Assembly: GCA_016650185.1 (NCBI GenBank)
Contig: JAENWE010000062.1
Span: forward strand, 1 to 13,113
Direction of reading: 5' to 3'
DNA from: Vicinamibacteria bacterium
GTDB taxonomy: Bacteria > Acidobacteriota > Vicinamibacteria > Fen-336 > JAGNNV01
DNA length: 13,113 nt
This document shows positions 7,156-13,113 of the stretch, piece by piece. Within the stretch, counting starts at the first letter, position 1, and each line of letters starts with the position of its first letter. A program made the translations under genes and the position numbers. The notes below the pieces were generated by a model. That model was not told where the DNA came from, did no database searches, and saw only the letters and a program-made list of their open reading frames with translations.

Positions 7156-7251
7156 TTGGCCCGCCTGCCGGATGCTCAGATCCGGGGTCTCGGAATCGTG
7201 GCTCTCCTGCTGGTGATTGTCGCGGTGGTTCGGCTTTGGCTGCAACGCTAG
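7156..7251 (+). CDS. Small single-helix membrane peptide (31 residues)
   Basis: A short frame starts at TTG, 5 bases after the DUF4388 stop, and ends at TAG, overlapping the miaA start by 16 bases. It reads MARLPDAQIRGLG, then a strongly hydrophobic run IVALLLVIVAVV, then RLWLQR. The hydrophobic stretch (about residues 11-29) is a good transmembrane helix with Arg on both sides. It fills what would otherwise be an 85-base gap, which argues for real coding. No family was recognised. It resembles the membrane anchor seen at the N-terminus of ComEA-like proteins, but no helix-hairpin-helix follows, so a remnant of a longer gene is one alternative. The TTG start lacks a clear Shine-Dalgarno and probably depends on coupling to the upstream gene. 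Confidence 0.5.
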   Translation: MARLPDAQIRGLGIVALLLVIVAVVRLWLQR

Positions 7252-8213
7252 AAACGGCGCGCCTCGTCGCCATCGTCGGACCCACCGCTAGCGGCAAGTC
7301 GGATCTGGCCATGGCAGCGGCCTCGCGGATGGCGGGCGAGATCGTCTCGTGCGACAGCGTCCAGGTTTATCGCGGTCTGGACATCGGCAGCGGTAAGCCA
7401 TCCACCCTCGACCGGACGCGGGTCCCTCACCATCTGGTCGACATCCTGGACCCGAACGAGGAGATGAACGCCGCCGTCTTTGCGCGGCGAGCGGCCGAAG
7501 CGATCGCCGAGATCAGCGATCGCGGACGTCTGCCCATCGTCACGGGCGGGACGGGCCTCTATCTCACTGCTCTGCTGAAAGGCCTGTTCGAAGACCGGGG
7601 TGCCGACGCTCTGGTGCGAAAACGACTCGACGGCCTGGCCGAAAGATTCGGCGCCACCCGGCTGCACCGACTTCTTTCGGCAAAGGATTCCGCGTACGGG
7701 GCCAAGACGAAGCCCTCCGATCGCGTCCGCATCGTGCGTGCTCTCGAGGTCTGTTTCGTCACCGGCAAGCCGTTCTCTCTGATCCAGATGGAGCGGAAAC
7801 CCGTGTTCCGGGGACGGGCCCTCTTGATCGGCCTCCATCCCAGCCGGGACGAGCTCCGAGGACGAGTGGTGGCCCGAACCCGCCGGATGCTTTCCGCGGG
7901 CTTAGTAGCGGAAACGAAGCACATCCTGTCGTCCTCGAGCCCGGGTAGGCCGCGCGGGTTGGGAGCGATCGGATACCGGGAAGTCGTGACGCGGCTCGCC
8001 CACGGGTCCCTTGATTTCGGGGGAGACGACGAACTTCAGCGTGCTATTGTCAAGTCGACCATGCAGTACGCCAAGCGCCAAATGACGTACTTCAGGAACC
8101 AGTTCGATGTCGCGTGGTTCGCGGAAAGTGAAGCGGCTCTCACTCACATTCAGGACTGGGTACGGAAGGGCCCGGGAAGCCCGAAATGGGTCGAAAAAGG
8201 GTCGGCCAGATGA
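7236..8213 (+). CDS. miaA: tRNA dimethylallyltransferase (MiaA)
   Basis: Transfers a dimethylallyl group from DMAPP to N6 of A37 in tRNAs that read U-starting codons (i6A37). The 325-residue protein has the P-loop GPTASGKS at 15-22, then CDSVQVYRGLDIGSGKPS with Asp40 at the position of the catalytic Asp of the family. VPHHLVDILDP, IVTGGTGLYLTALLKGLF and the C-terminal QYAKRQMTYFRNQ, which contacts tRNA, follow in order. Length is typical. The start is TTG at 7236: it is the only start codon close before the P-loop, a weak GGTGG lies 7 bases upstream, and it overlaps the small membrane peptide frame. The stop overlaps deoB by 4 bases if deoB starts at 8210. Low translation efficiency from TTG is expected unless coupled. 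Confidence 0.95.
   Translation: MAATLETARLVAIVGPTASGKSDLAMAAASRMAGEIVSCDSVQVYRGLDIGSGKPSTLDRTRVPHHLVDILDPNEEMNAAVFARRAAEAIAEISDRGRLPIVTGGTGLYLTALLKGLFEDRGADALVRKRLDGLAERFGATRLHRLLSAKDSAYGAKTKPSDRVRIVRALEVCFVTGKPFSLIQMERKPVFRGRALLIGLHPSRDELRGRVVARTRRMLSAGLVAETKHILSSSSPGRPRGLGAIGYREVVTRLAHGSLDFGGDDELQRAIVKSTMQYAKRQMTYFRNQFDVAWFAESEAALTHIQDWVRKGPGSPKWVEKGSAR
8197..8201 (+). promoter_or_regulatory. Ribosome binding site for deoB within the miaA 3' end
   Basis: AAGGG lies 8 bases before the ATG at 8210, inside the last codons of miaA. It supports starting deoB at 8210 instead of the upstream in-frame ATG at 8186, which would overlap miaA by 28 bases. Confidence 0.45.
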
Positions 8214-9388
8214 TGGGACCGTACCAGCGCGCGGTGGTGATCGTTTGTGATGGTCTCGGGGTGGGCGCCGCCCCTGACGCCGATCTGTTCGGCGATGGTC
8301 ATGCGGACACTCTGGGCCACGTCCTCAGCATGGGCCACGCCAGGATTCCGAACCTCGCCGCTCTCGGGCTCGGGAATCTTCCTCCGACCTGCTCAAGCGC
8401 TCGCGAGGCCGCGCCGCGCGCCGGTTTCGGGCGTCTGGCTGAGAAGAGCGCCGGCAAGGACACCGCCACCGGCCATTGGGAAATGATGGGCCTTCTTACG
8501 GAAACGGCCTTCAAGCTGTTTCCCGGAGGTTTCCCGGCCTCTCTGGTCGAGAGATTCTCAAAGGAAACGGGTCGAGCGGTCCTCGGAAACAAGGCTGCTT
8601 CCGGGACCGAGATCCTCAAAGAACTGGGCGAGGAACATGTCGCCACCGGGGCGCTCATCGTCTACACGTCCGGCGACAGCGTCTTCCAGATCGCGGCCCA
8701 TGAGAAGGTCGTCCCGCCAGCAGAGCTCTACCGCTACTGCCGCATCGCTTACCACCTCGCCTGCGAGGAACTTGGGGTGTGCCGGGTGATCGCTCGGCCC
8801 TTCGTGGGGGATGGGGCGGCGACCTACAAGCGGACACCCAATCGGCGCGATTTCGCGGTTCCGCCCGCGGGCCAGACGTTGCTCGATTATCTGGCCGCCG
8901 CGTCACTGCCGGTTTACGGGGTGGGGAAGATCGAGGACATCTTCTCGAGCCGGGGTATCAAGGAGGCGGTTCACACCGTGTCAGACGACGATGGCGTGAA
9001 TCAGACCATCGCGGCTCTCGGGCGCTGGCCCCAGGGACTCATCTTCACCAATCTGGTCGACTTCGACACGCTCTATGGCCATCGCAACGACGTCCAGGGG
9101 TTCGCCCGAAACCTGGAAGGTCTGGACGCGCGAATCCCCGACCTCCTGGCCGCTCTGCGCGAGGACGATCTCCTGATCCTCACCGGCGATCATGGCTGCG
9201 ACCCGTCGGACGAATCCACCGATCACACCCGTGAATTCGTTCCTCTCCTCGCCGCGGGGAAGAGGGTCCGCCCGGGAGCCCTCGGGGACAGAGAATCCTT
9301 CTCAGACATTGCCGCCACTCTGGCGGAGAACTTCGGACTCGGCGCCCCGATTCCCGGCGCCTCCTTCCTTCAGAGCATCGCGTCATGA
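8210..9388 (+). CDS. deoB: Phosphopentomutase (DeoB)
   Basis: Interconverts (deoxy)ribose 1-phosphate and 5-phosphate, linking nucleoside salvage to the pentose pool; cytoplasmic, Mn-dependent, alkaline-phosphatase superfamily. Numbered from ATG 8210 (392 residues), it shows VIVCDGLGVGAAPDA with metal-ligand Asp14. KDTATGHWEMMG contains Thr85, the residue phosphorylated in Bacillus cereus phosphopentomutase. VDFDTLYGHR gives Asp286 and His291, TGDHGCDPS gives Asp327 and His328, and TDHTREFVP gives His339. These equal the B. cereus metal-site numbering apart from a one-residue shift at the first Asp, so the enzyme looks fully active and this start is well supported. ATGA overlaps link it to miaA upstream and to the secreted-protein gene downstream. 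No deoA/deoC/deoD neighbours are present, so it is not in a classical deo operon. Confidence 0.95.
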   Translation: MMGPYQRAVVIVCDGLGVGAAPDADLFGDGHADTLGHVLSMGHARIPNLAALGLGNLPPTCSSAREAAPRAGFGRLAEKSAGKDTATGHWEMMGLLTETAFKLFPGGFPASLVERFSKETGRAVLGNKAASGTEILKELGEEHVATGALIVYTSGDSVFQIAAHEKVVPPAELYRYCRIAYHLACEELGVCRVIARPFVGDGAATYKRTPNRRDFAVPPAGQTLLDYLAAASLPVYGVGKIEDIFSSRGIKEAVHTVSDDDGVNQTIAALGRWPQGLIFTNLVDFDTLYGHRNDVQGFARNLEGLDARIPDLLAALREDDLLILTGDHGCDPSDESTDHTREFVPLLAAGKRVRPGALGDRESFSDIAATLAENFGLGAPIPGASFLQSIAS

Positions 9389-9990
9389 TCACCTTCGCGC
9401 CGACCCTGCTTCTTGCGCTGGCCCTGCTCGGCCAGATCGGCGGCGCCAACCCTGCGGCGCCCAAGAGCGGTCTGAGCCGAGAGTTGTCGAACTCGTTCGG
9501 AAAGAAGGTCGAGTTGCTCGAGAAGTTCGATCATGATCCCCAGGTGAAGCGGAGCGCGGTGGAGGTTCTGGAGTCCGAGCTCAATTCGTATGTCCGGTTC
9601 GCACTTGCGGAGAAGATCCCGCGTGGCCTCCGCGAGGTTCGCATTGTTCTCATGGAGGGTCGCCTCGAACTGCGCGGCCTCGCCAATCTTTCCGAGTTTT
9701 CGGAACTAAAGGAGAAGGCGGGAGCGTCTTTTTTGAGCCTGTTCAATGGCGAAATGGCGGTGGAGGTGGTGGCCGACTTCAAGAGCGATCGAGGCTTCGG
9801 TCAGTTCGAGCTGGTCAGCGCGCAGGTCGGGCCCATTCCACTTTCTGCGTCGATCGTGGGGGACATCGTGACTCGGGCCACCACGGATGCCTCAAGGCCG
9901 GGGGGCTTCGACATTCGCGCCCCCTTCCGACTTCCGTATTCGGCCAAGCGGATCCGTTCCCAGCAGGCGCGCGCCACTATCGAGTACTGA
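9385..9990 (+). CDS. Secreted protein of unknown function
   Basis: A 201-residue protein with an N-terminal signal sequence (residues 1-21, MITFAPTLLLALALLGQIGG) and possible cleavage near Ala21, so it is probably periplasmic or outer-membrane-facing. The mature part has a charged helical start (ELLEKFDHDPQVKRSAVEVLESELNSYV) followed by alternating beta-type strands: LREVRIVLMEGRLELRGLA, GEMAVEVVADFKSDRGFG, FELVSAQVGPIPL. It ends APFRLPYSAKRIRSQQARATIEY. This strand pattern, with an 'S-E-L-N' helix and a final 'LPY' strand, recalls lipid-binding proteins of the LmeA/DUF2993 kind, but I do not recognise a named family and the resemblance is only general. The start ATG overlaps the deoB stop as ATGA, indicating co-translation. 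A gap of 42 bases separates it from recG. Confidence 0.7.
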   Translation: MITFAPTLLLALALLGQIGGANPAAPKSGLSRELSNSFGKKVELLEKFDHDPQVKRSAVEVLESELNSYVRFALAEKIPRGLREVRIVLMEGRLELRGLANLSEFSELKEKAGASFLSLFNGEMAVEVVADFKSDRGFGQFELVSAQVGPIPLSASIVGDIVTRATTDASRPGGFDIRAPFRLPYSAKRIRSQQARATIEY

Positions 9991-10026
9991 TCAGAGTCCG
10001 GTGCGAGCCTCGCTTTCCGGAGCGTC

Positions 10027-10044
10027 CGCGCCGTGACCGGCGCG
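10027..10044. repeat. GC hairpin covering the recG start codon
   Basis: CGCGCCG and CGGCGCG form a perfect 7-base GC-only stem with the 4-base loop TGAC. The G of the GTG start is the last base of the left arm and TG begins the loop, so in mRNA the start and its surroundings would be folded. It may limit recG translation; no regulator is evident. Confidence 0.4.
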
Positions 10045-12216
10045 ACGCCTGACTCCAAGGGGGTTTCGCGGAGGACATCGGCGCAAGGGGGCGCCGATCT
10101 CAAAGTCGATACGCCGGTTCAGTTCGTGAAGGGGATTGGCCCCGAGAGGGCCAAGGCTCTCGGCAGCGAAGGCATAGCTACGGTGCGGGATCTTCTTCTG
10201 ATCCTGCCCAGACGGTACGAAGATCGTTCGTCACTCGCGCCAATCAAATCGCTCAAGGCCGGAGTCCGTACCACGGTGAGCGGGCGGATCGTGGCCGTGA
10301 GCCTCAAGCGAGCGCGGCGCATGCCTATTTTCGAGGCCATGGTCGAGGATTTCTCGGGCCGCATCAAGTGCGTCTTCTTCGGCCAGGCCTATCTGAAGGA
10401 GTCGTTCAAGGTGGGCCGCCGAGTGATTGTCCATGGCGCGGCCGAGTGGGATCGATACGGCGGGGGATTGGCCTTTCACTCTCCCGACGCGGAGATCCTT
10501 GACGAAGCGGATGGAGGCGGCGGATCTGCCGCGGAGGATGGCGGACTTGACGAGGCGATTCACATGGGCCGCGTGGTACCGGTGTACGAGAAGCGGGGAA
10601 TGCTGCTGCCGAAAGTGTGGCGCCGGATCCTTACCCACCTCGTTCGATCACTGCCTCAAAGCTTCGGCTCCCCCGATCACCTGACTCCCGAATTGCGCGC
10701 AGACCTGGGCGTGGTCGGATGGCGGGAGGCCATCATCGCCGTTCATGACCCTTCACCGGGCGATGACCTCGACGCCCTGAACCGTGCGAGGTCGAGGGGG
10801 CATCTTCGACTGATCCTCGAGGAGTTCTTCCTCTTCGCCCTCGGCCTCGCGGCCAAGCGACTCGACCGGCGGCCCGGCGTCGTGGTGCGCGCCAACGAAG
10901 CCACCCGCCAGACCGCGAAGCGAGTTCTTCCTTTCCCGCTCACATCGGCCCAGAAGCGAGTTCTGAAGGAGATCGCCGCCGATCTCGAATCGGGCCGCGA
11001 AATGAACCGACTCCTACAGGGGGATGTCGGGTCGGGTAAGACCATTGTGGCCACTCTCGCCATGCTCCTCCCGGTGTCGAGCGGCAAGCAGGCAGTTCTG
11101 GTGGCGCCGACCGAGGTCCTGGCCGACCAGCACTTCATCACCCTGAGCCGGGTGCTTGCGCCGGTGGACCTGCGCGTGACTCGCTTGTCGGGCCGGCTCC
11201 GGTCGAAGGAGCGCAAGCAGGCGCTCGAGGCCATTTCCTCGGGAGAGGGCCAGGTGATCGTGGGGACCCACGCGCTCTTCGAGCCCGATGTGATCTTCAA
11301 GTCCCTGGCTCTCGCCATTGTGGACGAACAGCATCGCTTCGGAGTGATCCAGCGGGATGAGTTGCGGCGGAAGGGAGAGGGCGTCCACGCCCTCGTGATG
11401 ACCGCGACTCCGATCCCTCGAACCCTGGCTCTGTCTTTTCACGGCGACCTCGACACGTCGGTCCTCGACGAAAAGCCTCCCGGGCGCATGCCGATTCGGA
11501 CGTCTCAGCGGTTCGAGGGCCAGCGGGGCCGGATTGTGGACACCGCCCGGCAGCATCTCGACTTGGGCCGACAGGTTTACGTCGTGTGTCCACTGATAGA
11601 GGAGTCCGAGAAGCTGGCCGACGTGCGCGCGGTGACCCGGTTGAGTCAGGAGTGGGCGGCGTGGCTGCCCGGGGCCAGGGTTGGGGCGCTCCACGGGCGG
11701 CTGCCGCGAGACGAAAAGGGCGCCGCGATGGACGCCTTTGTGCGGGGCGAGACCCAGGTGTTGGTCAGCACCACGGTGATCGAGGTGGGCGTCGACGTTC
11801 CCAACGCCACTCTCATGGTGATCGAGCAGGCCGAGCGGTTTGGCGTAGCTCAGCTTCACCAGCTGCGGGGACGCGTCGGCCGGGGGCGCCACCCCTCAGA
11901 ATGTCTGCTCGTGACCCGGGGTTACCTGAGCGACCAGGCCAAGCAGAGAATCGAGGCGATCGTGGCCAGCGAAGACGGCTTCTTCCTGGCTGAGAAGGAT
12001 CTTGAGATTCGCGGCCCGGGAGAATTCTTTGGGACCCGCCAATCGGGCCGCGGGCTCTTCCAGGCTGGCGATCCGGTACGCGACAGGGATTTGCTGATTC
12101 GAGCGCGGGACATCGCTGACGGCTGGTGGAAGACCGCGGCACCGGACCACCCTCTTCGGGTTTACGCGCGGGGCGACGAGTGGACGGGGCGATTCGGCCT
12201 TTCTCGGGTCGGCTGA
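10033..12216 (+). CDS. recG: ATP-dependent DNA helicase RecG
   Basis: Branch-migration helicase that rewinds stalled forks, D-loops and R-loops. The 727 residues show the wedge/OB region (VKGIGPERAKALGSEGIATVRDLLLILPRRYEDR at 32-65, then FFGQAYL), and the superfamily 2 motor. The motor has Walker A GDVGSGKT at 330-337, VAPTEVLADQH, VGTHALF, motif II DEQHRFGV at 431-438 and motif III MTATPIPRTLA. The C-terminal half carries VVCPLIEESE, GALHGRLP, STTVIEVGVDVPNATLMVIE and QLHQLRGRVGRG, and ends with KDLEIRGPGEFFGTRQSG, the TRG translocation motif. Length is normal. A glycine- and acid-rich patch (about 157-175) sits between the wedge and the motor. GTG 10033 is the only start codon between the preceding stop and the conserved region, and a hairpin spans it. 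holA follows after 29 bases. Confidence 0.96.
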   Translation: MTGATPDSKGVSRRTSAQGGADLKVDTPVQFVKGIGPERAKALGSEGIATVRDLLLILPRRYEDRSSLAPIKSLKAGVRTTVSGRIVAVSLKRARRMPIFEAMVEDFSGRIKCVFFGQAYLKESFKVGRRVIVHGAAEWDRYGGGLAFHSPDAEILDEADGGGGSAAEDGGLDEAIHMGRVVPVYEKRGMLLPKVWRRILTHLVRSLPQSFGSPDHLTPELRADLGVVGWREAIIAVHDPSPGDDLDALNRARSRGHLRLILEEFFLFALGLAAKRLDRRPGVVVRANEATRQTAKRVLPFPLTSAQKRVLKEIAADLESGREMNRLLQGDVGSGKTIVATLAMLLPVSSGKQAVLVAPTEVLADQHFITLSRVLAPVDLRVTRLSGRLRSKERKQALEAISSGEGQVIVGTHALFEPDVIFKSLALAIVDEQHRFGVIQRDELRRKGEGVHALVMTATPIPRTLALSFHGDLDTSVLDEKPPGRMPIRTSQRFEGQRGRIVDTARQHLDLGRQVYVVCPLIEESEKLADVRAVTRLSQEWAAWLPGARVGALHGRLPRDEKGAAMDAFVRGETQVLVSTTVIEVGVDVPNATLMVIEQAERFGVAQLHQLRGRVGRGRHPSECLLVTRGYLSDQAKQRIEAIVASEDGFFLAEKDLEIRGPGEFFGTRQSGRGLFQAGDPVRDRDLLIRARDIADGWWKTAAPDHPLRVYARGDEWTGRFGLSRVG

Positions 12217-12227
12217 GGGGGCGCGCC

Positions 12228-12240
12228 CGGTAGACTACCG
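12228..12240. repeat. Short palindrome upstream of holA
   Basis: CGGTAG and CTACCG flank a single A, making a 13-base near-perfect dyad in the recG-holA gap. The one-base centre suits a DNA-binding site better than an RNA hairpin. It contains the TAGACT hexamer, so it could mark a promoter or operator; this is weak evidence. Confidence 0.3.
12231..12236 (+). promoter_or_regulatory. Candidate -10 box (TAGACT) for holA
   Basis: TAGACT ends 9 bases before the holA GTG, so a transcript from it would start only 2-3 bases before the start codon, making a nearly leaderless mRNA. There is no Shine-Dalgarno in the 29-base gap, which agrees with this. No convincing -35 is visible. Confidence 0.3.
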
Positions 12241-12245
12241 CTCGC

Positions 12246-13113
12246 GTGGCCAAGGCTCCCTCCCCCATCGTCCTCCTCCTGGGCCAGGACTCGCTACGCG
12301 CCGATCGGGCCCTGAGCGGCGTGCTGAAGGCGCGGGGTGTGGACGCATCCGAGATCGTCCGCATCTGGGGAGATGAGTCGTCGTTCTCCGATGTGTTCGC
12401 AGCCGCCGTCTCGCGTTCGTTGTTCTCGGACAAGACTGTGGTTCTGGTGCGGCGGGCGGAAAGGCTGCGGGGGGCTTTGAAGGATTCCGATAACGGGGGG
12501 TCGGATCATGAGGACGCGGATGAGCCGGAGGAGCCGGCGCCCAGGGCAAAAGGGAAGAAACCCGCGGTGAAGATGTCGACCTCCGCGAACGACCTTCCGG
12601 ACCTGGATCCGTCGACATCTCTCATCCTGTTGGCCCGAAAGGCCGATCGCCGCGTTGGGATGTGGAAGAAAATCAGCAAGGTCGCAGAACTTATCGACGT
12701 GGACTACCAGAAGGGCAGGTCGCTCGCCATGGCCGCGGGCGCGGAGGCGAGGGCGCTCGGCCTCAAGATCCCAGAAGATCTCCTGCGGGACATCGTCGAG
12801 CAGAGTGGCCCCTCTCTTGGCCGGATCGTGAGCGAGTTGGAAAAGATATCGCTCTACGAAACCCCTCTGGGCCGAGGGACCGAGGAGATTCTAGCCGTGA
12901 CCTCGAGCCCGCCGCTCTACCGCCTTTCGGACGCGATCGCGCTCAAGAACAAGAGGGAGGCTCTAAGCCTTCTGGACGAGGCGTTGAGGCAGGGCGAGGC
13001 CGGCCTCAGAGTTCTGGCCACGGCGTACGGGACCGTGCGCAAGCTGGCGTTCTTCAAGGCGCTGCGTCAAGCGGGGGTTGCGAGCGCCGAGGCGGGCGCC
13101 CAGGCGAGCATCC
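12246..13113 (+). CDS. holA: DNA polymerase III subunit delta (HolA), 3' end beyond window
   Basis: The delta wrench of the clamp loader, which opens the sliding clamp. The frame is open for 289 codons to the window end, so the C-terminus is missing. Visible signatures: IVLLLGQDSLRADRAL at the N-terminus, SLFSDKTVVLVRRAERL (58-74), STSLILLARKADRRVGMWKKI (123-143), LLRDIVEQSGPSLGRIVSELEKISLY (179-204) and the start of the C-terminal helical collar domain (YRLSDAIALKNKREALSLLDEALRQGE). Between residues 78 and 118 lies a charged, low-complexity insert (acidic DHEDADEPEEP, then basic RAKGKKPAVK) where E. coli delta has only a short loop. The start is GTG at 12246; it is the only plausible one before the conserved strand. 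Adjacent to recG, and probably with its own weak promoter. Confidence 0.92.
   Translation, partial: MAKAPSPIVLLLGQDSLRADRALSGVLKARGVDASEIVRIWGDESSFSDVFAAAVSRSLFSDKTVVLVRRAERLRGALKDSDNGGSDHEDADEPEEPAPRAKGKKPAVKMSTSANDLPDLDPSTSLILLARKADRRVGMWKKISKVAELIDVDYQKGRSLAMAAGAEARALGLKIPEDLLRDIVEQSGPSLGRIVSELEKISLYETPLGRGTEEILAVTSSPPLYRLSDAIALKNKREALSLLDEALRQGEAGLRVLATAYGTVRKLAFFKALRQAGVASAEAGAQASI

Noticed and set aside
5987..7312. A 441-residue open frame on the - strand, opposite the DUF4388 gene
   Set aside because: It lies antisense to a clear protein domain; its protein has no recognisable motif, and long antisense frames are expected in high-GC coding DNA. It also crosses into miaA.
9998..10020. 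CCGG...CCGG with inner GCGAG/CTCGC dyad before recG, as a possible terminator
   Set aside because: The inner arms leave a one-base loop and only three T follow, so a functional intrinsic terminator is not supported.
9988..10032. Single TGA separating the secreted-protein frame from recG in the same reading frame, as possible readthrough fusion
   Set aside because: Being in the same frame has a one-in-three chance, the 14 codons between are unremarkable, and a signal-peptide protein fused to a DNA helicase makes no biological sense.
1..13113. tRNA, rRNA, CRISPR array, insertion sequence, phage or riboswitch
   Set aside because: No direct-repeat array, cloverleaf, transposase motif or long untranslated leader was seen; nearly all sequence is accounted for by protein genes.

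Overview
This is a gene-dense, high-GC stretch of a Gram-negative chromosome. Twelve protein genes are supported, all on the + strand, with overlaps of a few bases or gaps mostly under 50 bases. No tRNA, rRNA, CRISPR array, insertion sequence or phage gene was seen, and no gene-free stretch exceeds about 50 bases. The lipid A genes show an LPS-type outer membrane. LpxI in place of LpxH, a DUF4388 protein and a TonB-family protein with a long proline-rich linker fit Acidobacteriota or a delta-proteobacterial-type lineage; this placement is inference, and no marker gene here settles the phylum.

Left part (1-5958), envelope genes: lpxA (UDP-GlcNAc acyltransferase) overlaps lpxI (UDP-diacylglucosamine pyrophosphatase) by 4 bases. 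Next comes a Gfo/Idh/MocA dehydrogenase resembling the GnnA type, which oxidises UDP-GlcNAc for diamino-sugar lipid A. Where lpxB often follows, the window instead has a TonB-type periplasm-spanning protein and a large probable lipoprotein with SPOR-like repeats and a split SpoIID/LytB peptidoglycan glycan-strand-cleaving domain. Together these suggest a locus that builds lipid A and services the envelope.

Middle part (5959-9990): a DUF4388 protein of unknown role, probably with its own promoter; a 31-residue single-helix membrane peptide not previously listed among the long ORFs; miaA (tRNA i6A37 modification); deoB (phosphopentomutase); and a secreted protein of unknown function. The last three are chained by 4-base ATGA overlaps, so they are probably translationally coupled.

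Right part (9991-13113), DNA metabolism: recG (branched-DNA helicase), whose GTG start sits inside a perfect GC hairpin, and the 5' part of holA (DNA polymerase III delta, clamp loader), which runs off the window and carries an unusual charged insert. A TAGACT box lies just before holA and another before the DUF4388 gene; both may be -10 elements.

Most of the window is ordinary housekeeping. The points most worth a second look are the GnnA-like enzyme without visible GnnB or LpxB, the SPOR/SpoIID protein with its SLH-like insertion, and the small membrane peptide.
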